DNA of 11,296 nt, taken from positions 1 to 11,296 of the forward strand of contig JAGART010000182.1 in NCBI GenBank assembly GCA_017622115.1. The letters run 5' to 3'. The stretch is from Clostridia bacterium (GTDB taxonomy: Bacteria > Bacillota > Clostridia > Christensenellales > UBA1242). Every line of letters starts with the position of its first letter. Within the stretch, counting starts at the first letter, position 1. The notes under the pieces were generated by a model, which saw only the letters and a program-made list of their open reading frames with translations, made no database searches and had not been told where the DNA came from. This document shows positions 1-5,608 of this stretch, piece after piece. A program made the position numbers and the translations under genes.

Positions 1-907
1 AATAATTTGCTTGAGCTCCTTGAGTTCCTCCATCATTTAATATAGTCATTACATTCGCCTCACTATACGAATGTCCCGAACGCAACCAACAATATGAGGG
101 CTGACTTGCTGGATTTAGGTAAAATGTACTATCACATTCCCTATCCGTACTATTTAACCCCCATAATCCTACATAAGATGTTTCACTAAATGAGGTTTGA
201 GAACTTGTGCTTGTATTAATAGTTTCATAAAAAGACGGCAGCCACAGATAAGACTCAAAATACACATCATATGCAACATTATCAAATGTACTTGAATATG
301 AAGCATTAAAATAATAACCTGTATCATTTTGTGTACCAACACCACAACTTTGATACCCTAGACCATTTAAACTTGGTGTTTCAAATATACTTTTTAAGGT
401 ATCATTATCTTGAGTAATTATGCCAAAAAGTGTATCATCTAAATAGGTTTGTATGGCCGAACTAGGATAATCTGCATAAGTTACAGTACCAGACCATTGC
501 ATTGCTGTATAATTTTTATCTAACCAAATTGTAAGGTAATTATTATATAGATAAGTTGCTTGCCAAACTAAATCTGCACCACTTGTGCCGTCTGCATAAC
601 CCATTTTAAATATTATAGTACTTCCGCTATTATCACTTGTTCGCCCCTCTATATTGTGGGCTGAATATTCTGTTTCAGTTGCTGAATAATCAAAATATCC
701 CACCTTTTCTAAAAGTGCTTTTGCTGCGTTAGAATTAATTGTGCCATCTGTATTAAAAATATTACTTTCAAGCCCTGTGGTTACATTTTCTGTTGTGGCT
801 TTACTTTTCTCTTTTAACACCAAATCATACAAACACAGAAAACAACTTAACAAAATAATAAATACACAAATTATACCTACTAAATATTTAATTTTAATCT
901 TACACAT
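1..907 (-). CDS. Membrane-anchored surface protein with DUF6273-like region (3' end beyond window)
   Basis: An uninterrupted reading frame of 302 codons starts at ATG 907-905 and runs off the left edge, so the C-terminus is missing. An AGGGA ribosome binding site (914-918) lies 6 bases before the ATG. The N-terminus has a short basic stretch and one hydrophobic segment (about residues 8-28) containing LLSC (19-22). That could be a poor lipobox, but hydrophobic residues follow the Cys, so a membrane anchor or uncleaved signal is equally likely. The rest is rich in Tyr, Ser, Thr, Asn and Asp, typical of exported proteins. Toward the window edge the motifs YLWLPSFYE and YCWLRSGHSYSEANVM match the pattern I associate with DUF6273-type domains of Bacillota surface proteins ('YWLRS'). 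Function is unknown; a cell-surface role is inferred. The gene is divergent from the XRE gene at 1033, and its promoter carries operator-like palindromes, so repression by that neighbour is likely. Confidence 0.75.
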   Translation of the reverse strand, partial: MCKIKIKYLVGIICVFIILLSCFLCLYDLVLKEKSKATTENVTTGLESNIFNTDGTINSNAAKALLEKVGYFDYSATETEYSAHNIEGRTSDNSGSTIIFKMGYADGTSGADLVWQATYLYNNYLTIWLDKNYTAMQWSGTVTYADYPSSAIQTYLDDTLFGIITQDNDTLKSIFETPSLNGLGYQSCGVGTQNDTGYYFNASYSSTFDNVAYDVYFESYLWLPSFYETINTSTSSQTSFSETSYVGLWGLNSTDRECDSTFYLNPASQPSYCWLRSGHSYSEANVMTILNDGGTQGAQANY

Positions 908-928
908 ATAATTTCCCTATTTTTTAAT

Positions 929-943
929 ACGACAAAATGTCGT
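929..943. promoter_or_regulatory. Operator-like palindrome O1
   Basis: ACGACAAAATGTCGT is a perfect inverted repeat with 6-base arms and a 3-base centre. It lies just downstream of the inferred transcription start of the surface gene, a classical repressor position. The same arms recur at 988-1002 and as one half at 959-973. The likely binder is the adjacent XRE protein (inference). Confidence 0.7.
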
Positions 944-950
944 TTTAAAT

Positions 951-980
951 ATTATAGTCGTACAAAATGTCGTTTGTCAA
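951..980 (-). promoter_or_regulatory. Sigma-A type promoter of the DUF6273-like surface gene
   Basis: On the minus strand TTGACA (980-975) and TATAAT (956-951) are both perfect hexamers, separated by 18 bases. Transcription should begin near 944, giving a leader of about 37 bases before the ATG at 907. The middle operator-like site (959-973) lies wholly inside the spacer, and another (929-943) covers the start of the transcript. A protein bound there should block the polymerase. Confidence 0.8.
959..973. promoter_or_regulatory. Operator-like half-degenerate site O2
   Basis: CGTACAAAATGTCGT keeps one full arm and the centre of the ACGACA-N3-TGTCGT palindrome, but its outer left arm is changed. 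It sits in the spacer of the minus-strand promoter. Its centre is 30 bp from that of O1 and 29 bp from that of O3, so all three lie on nearly the same face of the helix. It may be a lower-affinity, cooperative site (inference). Confidence 0.6.
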
Positions 981-987
981 CTATTTC

Positions 988-1002
988 ACGACATTTTGTC
1001 GT
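988..1002. promoter_or_regulatory. Operator-like palindrome O3
   Basis: ACGACATTTTGTCGT is a perfect inverted repeat and the reverse complement of O1. It lies upstream of the surface-gene promoter and on the approach to the XRE gene, where a weak plus-strand promoter (ACGACA 988-993, 17 bases, TAATAT 1011-1016) may overlap it. Binding here would give autorepression of the XRE gene (inference). Confidence 0.65.
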
Positions 1003-1032
1003 AAAATAGTTAATATGTGTGTTATTAATATT

Positions 1033-1224
1033 ATGAGTAAGCGTATAAAAGAGCTTCGTATAGAGCAGAACTTAAAACAAAGCGAACTAGGTGCATTGTT
1101 AAACACTACTCAAGATAGTGTATCTCTTTGGGAAAGAGGATTAAGAGCTCCTAATATAGAAATTATATATAAGATGTCCCAAATTTTTAATGTATCAATA
1201 GATTATTTATTTGGCAAAGAATAA
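1033..1224 (+). CDS. XRE/Cro-CI family helix-turn-helix regulator
   Basis: A 63-residue protein that is essentially one HTH_3 DNA-binding domain. It begins MSKRIKELRIEQ, continues with the turn-helix region LKQSELGALLNTTQDSVSLWERG, and ends with a fourth helix and the family-typical DYLFGKE. There is no effector or dimerisation extension, so it probably binds as a simple Cro-like dimer. The frame is open further upstream to ATG 967, but that start lies inside operator O2, so 967 is very unlikely. ATG 1015 is possible. None of the candidate starts has a visible Shine-Dalgarno sequence, which suggests weak or leaderless translation, as is common for low-level repressors. Three palindromic sites directly upstream and the divergent surface gene point to autoregulation and control of that neighbour. 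The HTH assignment is firm; the target is inferred. Confidence 0.88.
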   Translation: MSKRIKELRIEQNLKQSELGALLNTTQDSVSLWERGLRAPNIEIIYKMSQIFNVSIDYLFGKE

Positions 1225-1257
1225 AAGAACTAGTTTCCTAGTTCTTTTATTTTTTTA
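1223..1257. terminator. Bidirectional intrinsic terminator
   Basis: An 11-bp perfect stem (AAAAGAACTAG 1223-1233, CTAGTTCTTTT 1238-1248) with a TTTC loop. It is followed by a T-rich tract on the plus strand, and by TTTT-ATTC on the minus strand. It overlaps the stop codons of both convergent genes (1222-1224 and 1247-1249) and should end transcription from both sides. Confidence 0.9.
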
Positions 1258-1996
1258 GTTGTTCTAAAACTGATGCTTTCATAAATTCTAATAAACGAGC
1301 AGAATTTGCTACAATCGCCATAGATTTATTATTATCATAAACGTAAAGACCTGCATTTTTACAAGCACCAAGGCCTGGGAGCAAATCCCAAGGGTGGTCG
1401 CACATATAAATATAGCCATCAATTTGTCCACTTACGACCATAGCAAAACCGACACAAGTTGAGCCTAAAATTCTAATTGCTTGTATTTGATTATCTAAAA
1501 AGGCAGATAAATTCCATCTATGACATTGAGGTCCATCGATACAAACCATAGAATGGTCTAGATTTTTGGGTTCGTAATACATTTTTTTACCATTAGAATA
1601 AGCACCAATACCCGCACCTGCTACAACTTGCAAATTTATTTCTGGACAATATAACACACTAGCAACCGGCTCGCCATTTTCAATATAAGCCATTTGAATT
1701 CCCCAAATAGGAGTGCCGTGATAAAAGTTTTTTGTACCATCTACTGGGTCTATTACAAAACAAGTGCTAGCAAGAGCACCATTACAACTTTCTTCACTAA
1801 TAATAGGTATATCAGGGAAAATCTTGCCTAAATCTCTAATAATGGCTTGCTCTATTTCTAAATCTACATTTGTTACTATATCAAACTCGCCCTTGTCTAT
1901 TACACGCAAAAACTTATTTTGATTAACTATTTTTTCGCCTATTTTAACTGCTTTAATCATAAAATTAATATGTTGAGAATATTTACCGTACTTCAT
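1247..1996 (-). CDS. Inositol monophosphatase family protein
   Basis: A 249-residue protein, the normal length for this Mg-dependent, Li-sensitive phosphatase family (inositol monophosphatase, HisN-type histidinol phosphatase, CysQ, FBPase relatives). Visible motifs: D39-IVTNVD-45 near the N-terminus, the metal-binding EE pair (E68, E69), motif A DPVDGTKNF (83-91; D83 and D86 ligate metal, T88 helps position water), and motif B as HPWDLLPG (201-208; D204 is the third metal aspartate, usually WDxAAG). All expected catalytic residues are present, so it should be active on a small sugar or polyol phosphate. The exact substrate cannot be read from the sequence. No signal peptide; cytosolic. The start is supported by AAAGGAAG upstream (about 2001-2008). 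It has its own promoter and shares a terminator with the convergent XRE gene, so it is probably monocistronic. Confidence 0.92.
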   Translation of the reverse strand: MKYGKYSQHINFMIKAVKIGEKIVNQNKFLRVIDKGEFDIVTNVDLEIEQAIIRDLGKIFPDIPIISEESCNGALASTCFVIDPVDGTKNFYHGTPIWGIQMAYIENGEPVASVLYCPEINLQVVAGAGIGAYSNGKKMYYEPKNLDHSMVCIDGPQCHRWNLSAFLDNQIQAIRILGSTCVGFAMVVSGQIDGYIYMCDHPWDLLPGLGACKNAGLYVYDNNKSMAIVANSARLLEFMKASVLEQLKK

Positions 1997-2017
1997 AATG
2001 CTTCCTTTTTTTGTTTA

Positions 2018-2046
2018 ATTATAGTATTATAAAATTAAAAACGCAA
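2018..2046 (-). promoter_or_regulatory. Promoter of the inositol-monophosphatase-family gene
   Basis: On the minus strand TTGCGT (2046-2041) and TATAAT (2023-2018) are separated by 17 bases. It lies between the rpmA terminator and the phosphatase start codon at 1996. Confidence 0.65.
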
Positions 2047-2054
2047 ACGAATTT

Positions 2055-2091
2055 AGACAAAAAAAGAAAAAAGGTCTAAAATCGACCTTTT
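2055..2091 (-). terminator. Intrinsic terminator of the rplU-prp-rpmA operon
   Basis: On the minus strand AAAAGGTC (2076-2069 on the opposite arm) pairs with GACCTTTT across a 7-base loop. The 8-bp stem spans 2069-2091 and is followed by a long T-rich tract. It starts a few bases after the rpmA stop codon (2097-2099). Confidence 0.88.
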
Positions 2092-2096
2092 AAATA

Positions 2097-2375
2097 TTAT
2101 TTTGCAATAATTGAAACACGTTTTTTGTTTTCTTTTGTACGTTCAAATTTAACTACACCTTCTGCAGTTGCAAAAAGAGTGTAATCTCTACCACAGCCAA
2201 CGTTTACGCCTGGGTGAAATTGAGTACCACGTTGACGTACGATAATTTCACCAGCCTTAACGAAAGTGCCATCGCTACGCTTGATACCAAGACGTTTTGA
2301 TTCACTGTCACGGCCGTTTTTACTACTACCTTGTCCTTTTTTGTGGGCAAACAGTTGAATATTAATAAACATCAT
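2097..2375 (-). CDS. rpmA: 50S ribosomal protein bL27 (precursor with Firmicute N-terminal extension)
   Basis: A 92-residue bL27, a large-subunit protein whose flexible N-terminus reaches the peptidyl-transferase centre. The protein begins [10 protein letters not shown] followed by [20 protein letters not shown]. The first ten residues match the extension that Bacillota bL27 carries (LQFFA-type), known in Staphylococcus aureus to be removed by Prp after the alanine. Mature bL27 would begin HKKGQG. GGAGG (2379-2383) lies 3 bases before the first and 6 before the second of two adjacent ATGs (2375, 2372), so the second may be the real start. The frame is open for 18 more codons upstream inside prp, but that has no ribosome binding site and no family support. 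The start overlaps the 3' end of prp by 11-14 bases, which suggests translational coupling. Last gene of the operon. Confidence 0.97.
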   Translation of the reverse strand: MMFINIQLFAHKKGQGSSKNGRDSESKRLGIKRSDGTFVKAGEIIVRQRGTQFHPGVNVGCGRDYTLFATAEGVVKFERTKENKKRVSIIAK

Positions 2376-2700
2376 TAACCTCCAATTCAATAAAATCGCT
2401 GTACTCGCTATAAAGGTCGCTAATACCACACATCATAGTTGCAAAAATAACTTGCACATCGTGAGCAGTTTCGGGCGACAAATCTTGCGGTACGACAATC
2501 TCCAAATAGGCTTTTTTGTCATCACGAATTACTTGAACCCCAGCACAAGCCACCATAAGCATACCAAGAGCACCTGTTTGGACAATGCTAGATAAAGCAC
2601 TGCAAACAATATCTTCTCCTGTTACACCATAGCCTGTATGACCAGAACAAATAATGCGAGTGAATGTTTCACCTTTTTTGAAAACTGTAATGTTTGTCAT
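2362..2700 (-). CDS. prp: Ribosomal-processing cysteine protease Prp
   Basis: A 112-residue protein of the Prp (YsxB) family, the cysteine protease that removes the N-terminal extension of bL27 before it functions in the ribosome. The catalytic dyad is visible in [18 protein letters not shown]: His21 and Cys33, with the glycine-rich loop between them. The length is normal. It lies between rplU (25 bases before) and rpmA (overlapping by 11-14 bases), the conserved Bacillota order, and its substrate here does carry the cleavable extension, so enzyme and substrate are consistent. AGGAGG (2706-2711) precedes the ATG by 5 bases. Confidence 0.96.
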   Translation of the reverse strand: MTNITVFKKGETFTRIICSGHTGYGVTGEDIVCSALSSIVQTGALGMLMVACAGVQVIRDDKKAYLEIVVPQDLSPETAHDVQVIFATMMCGISDLYSEYSDFIELEVNDVY

Positions 2701-2725
2701 AATGACCTCCTAATAAATTAAGGTC

Positions 2726-3034
2726 TTATTTTTTAATAGCGGTAATTTTAACTTTGCTATATGGTTGACGGTGACCTTGTGCACGGTGATGACCATTCAT
2801 CTTTTTGTAAATCGCCATTTGCACTTTTTTACCTTTGCCGTGTTCTAACACTTCTGCTGTAACACTTGCACCAGCAACAACAGGGTTACCAAAAACGCTA
2901 CCCTTTTCGTCACCAAGCATCAAAACATCAAAGTTTACTTTTGCACCTGCTTCAACATCAAGGCGTTCGATTTCGATAATGTCGTTTTCTTTAACCTTGT
3001 ATTGTTTGCCACCAGTTTTGATAATTGCGTACAT
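2726..3034 (-). CDS. rplU: 50S ribosomal protein bL21
   Basis: A 102-residue bL21, a 23S rRNA-binding protein of the large subunit, of the usual length. It begins MYAIIKTGGKQYKV, the family signature, and ends with the basic KMNGHHRAQGHRQPYSKVKI segment that contacts rRNA. AGGAGGG (3041-3047) is 6 bases before the ATG. It is the first gene of the rplU-prp-rpmA operon. A strong promoter and an 85-90 base structured leader precede it, suggesting post-transcriptional control, as known for L21 leaders of Bacillota. Confidence 0.98.
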   Translation of the reverse strand: MYAIIKTGGKQYKVKENDIIEIERLDVEAGAKVNFDVLMLGDEKGSVFGNPVVAGASVTAEVLEHGKGKKVQMAIYKKMNGHHRAQGHRQPYSKVKITAIKK

Positions 3035-3050
3035 ATTATTCCCTCCTCAT

Positions 3051-3092
3051 TCCAATCTCGCTGAAAGTAGGCAGATTGAAAGCAATTCAACC
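3051..3092 (-). promoter_or_regulatory. rplU leader with two mutually exclusive hairpins (L21-leader-like)
   Basis: In the RNA (minus strand), GGUUGAA (3092-3086) can pair with UUCAAUC (3080-3074) across a 5-base loop. The same UUCAAUC plus the next U (3080-3073) can instead pair with AGAUUGGA (3058-3051) across a 14-base loop. Only one can form at a time, and the second ends 4 bases before the AGGAGGG ribosome binding site. This is the design of a translational or attenuation switch. Bacillota rplU operons are known to carry an L21 leader; whether this one matches that family model needs a covariance search. Confidence 0.55.
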
Positions 3093-3096
3093 ATTT

Positions 3097-3125
3097 AAAA
3101 AAGCCCGTTCCAAGCGGATACGGGC
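3097..3125 (-). terminator. Terminator-like hairpin between the rplU promoter and rplU
   Basis: In the RNA, GCCCGU (3125-3120) pairs with ACGGGC (3108-3103). An inner UCC/GGA stem, a GCUU loop and one bulged A complete the hairpin, followed by six U (3102-3097). It lies only 3 bases after the -10 hexamer of the rplU promoter. A transcript from that promoter (start near 3121-3125) may therefore contain only part of the stem. It could end read-through from the GNAT gene upstream, act as an rplU attenuator, or both. Confidence 0.7.
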
Positions 3126-3128
3126 AAT

Positions 3129-3157
3129 ATTTTATCATAAAAGTCAAAAGTTGTCAA
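3129..3157 (-). promoter_or_regulatory. Near-consensus promoter of rplU-prp-rpmA
   Basis: TTGACA (3157-3152), a 17-base spacer and TAAAAT (3134-3129) on the minus strand make a near-perfect sigma-A promoter, as expected for ribosomal protein genes. It lies 17 bases after the stop codon of the upstream GNAT-fold gene. Confidence 0.88.
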
Positions 3158-3173
3158 GATTAAAAGTTAAAAA

Positions 3174-4352
3174 TTATTGTGTTTCGATACACTTATGTAG
3201 TACTACTTCTTTACCATTTAAACTTTTGTAATAACATCTCCTGCGTCTTACTTGTTGAGTATCAAATGCTTTTAAGAATAACTGTTGTACTTTATAGTTA
3301 TCTTCTAATTGAAGATTTGTTTCACAATATTTAATGTGACTATACTTTTGTTTTATTCTACCTATAATGTTATGGAAGATGATGGCTGTAATACCTTTAT
3401 CTTGATATTCTTTTTTAACACCAATAAGAGCCATTTCGATTACATCAAAGTTCTTCAATTCGTGCAAAATTTTTGTCCAGCCTGTTGGGAATAATTTACC
3501 ATTACAATCGTGCAAAGATTGAGCGATAGATGGGAAAATAATTCCTACACCAACAATTTTATTATTTTCATCTACTAAAATTGAGATTAAATCTTTATTA
3601 AGTACAATTTTAAATTGACTGATTAAACTATCACGTACACGTTTTGTAATCGGCACAGTACCATACAAAGAACTATATGCCTCATCTAAAAGGTCAAAAA
3701 TTTCATCATAATAGTTTTTAACAAGCCAGTTTATATTTTTAATTTCTAACTCACGCACATTATAACGTTTTGAAACCAAATCACACATTTTAGCAGTTCT
3801 ATCATCACAAGTACTTGTTAGTTTAAAACGGAATTCAAGCCAATCGACTTCTTTTGCATAACCTAATTTTTCAAAAAATTCTTTGTAATATGGATAGTAA
3901 TATTGAGAATTGAATGTTGTCAATAAATCGAAGCCCTCAATTAAAAGCCCTTCTCTTTCTAAATCATTGAACCCCAAAGGACCGTGTACAACTTCCATTC
4001 CACGTTCTTTACCCCAATTTTCAGCAGTTTCAAATAAAAGTTTTGCAACTTCAAAATCTTCAATACTATCAAAACGACTTATACGCATACGTTTTTCATT
4101 ATTCTTTTCATTGTATTGATGACTAATAATTGCACAAATTCTACCTACTATATTTTGATTTTCATCTACACACAAAAAGCATTGACAATCTGCGTCTTCA
4201 CCTTGATAAACACTTTTTTTAGGGTCAAGTGCTTTTAATTCATCACCGAAAAAAGGAGGTACAAAATATTCACAACCTTTATATAAATCTAATTGAAATT
4301 GAACAAATTGTTTTAATTGTTTTTTTGTTTTAACTGGTATAATATTGTACAT
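3174..4352 (-). CDS. YghO-like GNAT-fold protein of unknown function
   Basis: A 392-residue protein resembling the YghO-type family (about 380-390 residues) found across Bacteroidota, Proteobacteria and Clostridia. Family features: YKGCEYFVPPF near residues 24-34, an acyltransferase-like strand IVGRICAI (68-75), GPLGFNDLEREGLLIEGFD (124-142), then YYYPYYKEFFEKLGYAKEVDWLEFR (about 151-175). The C-terminal half has a second GNAT-like region with the motif-A-like VKKEYQDKGITAII (312-325), where the acetyl-CoA pyrophosphate loop would lie, but its Q/RxxGxG/A pattern is imperfect. An acyltransferase role is plausible; the substrate is unknown. No signal peptide. AAAGGAA lies 8 bases before the ATG. 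It has its own promoter and is probably monocistronic, ending just before the rplU promoter. Confidence 0.8.
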   Translation of the reverse strand: MYNIIPVKTKKQLKQFVQFQLDLYKGCEYFVPPFFGDELKALDPKKSVYQGEDADCQCFLCVDENQNIVGRICAIISHQYNEKNNEKRMRISRFDSIEDFEVAKLLFETAENWGKERGMEVVHGPLGFNDLEREGLLIEGFDLLTTFNSQYYYPYYKEFFEKLGYAKEVDWLEFRFKLTSTCDDRTAKMCDLVSKRYNVRELEIKNINWLVKNYYDEIFDLLDEAYSSLYGTVPITKRVRDSLISQFKIVLNKDLISILVDENNKIVGVGIIFPSIAQSLHDCNGKLFPTGWTKILHELKNFDVIEMALIGVKKEYQDKGITAIIFHNIIGRIKQKYSHIKYCETNLQLEDNYKVQQLFLKAFDTQQVRRRRCYYKSLNGKEVVLHKCIETQ

Positions 4353-4384
4353 AAATAAATTTCCTTTATAAAAATAACAAAAAT

Positions 4385-4393
4385 ATTATAACA
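4385..4393 (-). promoter_or_regulatory. Extended -10 promoter of the GNAT-fold gene
   Basis: On the minus strand TGTTATAAT (4393-4385) is a perfect -10 with the TGN extension. No good -35 lies 16-18 bases upstream, which fits an extended -10 promoter. It is positioned between the upstream terminator (4424-4451) and the start codon at 4352. Confidence 0.55.
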
Positions 4394-4423
4394 AGAAATC
4401 AACTAAAAATCACGCAATTTTAC

Positions 4424-4451
4424 AAAAAAAACGCAAAAAATTGCGTTTTTT
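4424..4451 (-). terminator. Terminator of the LysM-flippase-DUF421-DUF4363 operon
   Basis: ACGCAA (4431-4436) and TTGCGT (4441-4446) form a GC-containing stem with a 4-base loop, extended by A/T pairs to 11 bp. Runs of T follow on both strands. It lies 15 bases after the DUF4363 stop codon. Confidence 0.88.
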
Positions 4452-4465
4452 ATCTAAAAGTTTAA

Positions 4466-4849
4466 TTAAATTACGTTTTGCCAGTCCACTTTTACAGAAT
4501 TATTAAAAGTCTCAACTACTCTTTTTAATGTATTACATTCTACTTTTGCCAACTCAAAATCTTGATTATTTAAATGAGACAATACCAAATCTGCTTGCCT
4601 ACCTATTTGTTCTATATCTCTAAAATCAACAAAAAGACTAATTACTTTTTCGTTTTCGTCCCACATAGTAATTATTTTTTGAGCAGAACGCTTACTCGCA
4701 TCTAAATTTTCATCTTGTAATTGAGTGGTTAAGTTTTGTACTTCTGTTAGCATTGCATTAACAGCATTATCTGTATAAACTTGCTCCAAAGTTACTAAAC
4801 CTATTAAAACAACCACCAAAACCAAAACAGCAATACTTTTTTTAGTCAT
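4466..4849 (-). CDS. DUF4363 family protein
   Basis: A 127-residue protein with an N-terminal membrane anchor or uncleaved signal (about residues 5-21, IAVLVLVVVLIGLVTLE) and an extracytoplasmic, helical, charged remainder. Length, anchor and the ending (NTLKRVVETFNNSVKVDWQNVI) fit DUF4363, a Clostridia family of unknown function that is repeatedly found directly downstream of DUF421 genes, as here. The gap to the DUF421 stop is 7 bases and contains the AGGTGA ribosome binding site, so the two are co-translated and may form a membrane complex (inference). It is the last gene of the operon and is followed by a terminator. Confidence 0.82.
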   Translation of the reverse strand: MTKKSIAVLVLVVVLIGLVTLEQVYTDNAVNAMLTEVQNLTTQLQDENLDASKRSAQKIITMWDENEKVISLFVDFRDIEQIGRQADLVLSHLNNQDFELAKVECNTLKRVVETFNNSVKVDWQNVI

Positions 4850-4856
4850 TTGTCAC

Positions 4857-5570
4857 CTACCAGTTACCTTTATATTCTAATTGTAAATTTTTACTCATTC
4901 CATCAAATGTCTGTACAAAACCCGCCCCCTCGGTATCTAATGTAAATATTATCACATCTTTTGGGGTCTTGACTTGAACTTTGCTTAACGCATCTATTAC
5001 AAACTGCTCATCAACTTTTGCAATATTTAAATTTGGCTTTACAATTTTACCCCCAGAAATTAATATAAGTGGCAATGTGTTTTCTGGTAATTGCAATTTT
5101 AGATTTTCGTTTGTAACATTTGCAGAAGTTATTTTAGGAATTACAGTAATAGTACCGTTTGTTTCCACAATAGCATATAAAACATCTTCAATACTAAAAT
5201 AGTCGCAACCTCTAATTCCCTCCATCAAATCATCTAGCGACATATTTAGTTCTTTTAATGCATTATATTGAATACCTTCAGGACTAACTACTATAACAGG
5301 TTTTCCGTTAATAACTTTTCGCATAGTAATACTTTTACGTGCAATAAAACCAACAACGAAATGTAATATCACTAATGTAGTTAAAGGAATTACCCCAAAC
5401 AAAATCGGCATACTTGTCTGCGTCATAGGCAAAGCGGCAATATCAGCAATCAAAAGAGTAACAACCAACTCAAATGGTTGCATTTCGCCTAATTGCCTTT
5501 TTCCCATAATTCGCAAATAAATCAAAACGATTAAATATACAATAATAACTCTAAATAATATTATAACCAT
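4857..5570 (-). CDS. DUF421 (YetF/YcaP-like) membrane protein
   Basis: A 237-residue integral membrane protein. Three hydrophobic segments lie at about residues 2-21, 34-50 and 55-76; then a soluble two-part domain follows. GKRQLGEMQPFELVVTLLIADIA (23-45) and the later DLMEGIRGCDYFSIEDVLYAIVETNGTITV (114-143) are the hallmark DUF421/YetF motifs. Members in Bacillus include spore-membrane proteins such as YetF, and the family is widespread. Its molecular role is unsettled. The ATG at 5570 fits the family N-terminus, but no clear Shine-Dalgarno is visible before it, so it may depend on the flippase gene 38 bases upstream. The C-terminus is longer than in many DUF421 proteins, ending in a 60-70 residue extension. 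Confidence 0.92.
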   Translation of the reverse strand: MVIILFRVIIVYLIVLIYLRIMGKRQLGEMQPFELVVTLLIADIAALPMTQTSMPILFGVIPLTTLVILHFVVGFIARKSITMRKVINGKPVIVVSPEGIQYNALKELNMSLDDLMEGIRGCDYFSIEDVLYAIVETNGTITVIPKITSANVTNENLKLQLPENTLPLILISGGKIVKPNLNIAKVDEQFVIDALSKVQVKTPKDVIIFTLDTEGAGFVQTFDGMSKNLQLEYKGNW

Positions 5571-5608
5571 ATGGCTATTTTGCTTAATGGATTAAAAATT
5601 ATTCATAA

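Noticed and set aside
929..1002. The three ACGACA/TGTCGT sites as a CRISPR array or mobile-element end
   Set aside because: Units are 15-base palindromes about 30 bp apart with AT-rich promoter sequence between them. No spacers, cas genes, transposase or target duplication are seen.
951..1016. Strong plus-strand promoter for the XRE gene (TTGTCA 974-979 with TAAAAT 1002-1007)
   Set aside because: The 22-base spacer is too long for a sigma-A promoter. A weaker ACGACA/TAATAT pair is possible, so no confident call is made.
967..1032. Longer N-terminus of the XRE protein beginning at ATG 967
   Set aside because: The 22 extra residues are coded by operator and promoter DNA, do not resemble HTH_3 proteins, and have no ribosome binding site.
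2376..2429. Longer bL27 starting at 2429 inside prp
   Set aside because: No ribosome binding site and no match to the family. GGAGG at 2379-2383 points to ATG 2375 or 2372.
2835..4119. Several short plus-strand open frames opposite rplU and the GNAT gene
   Set aside because: They are antisense to well-supported genes, have no ribosome binding sites and no recognisable protein features.
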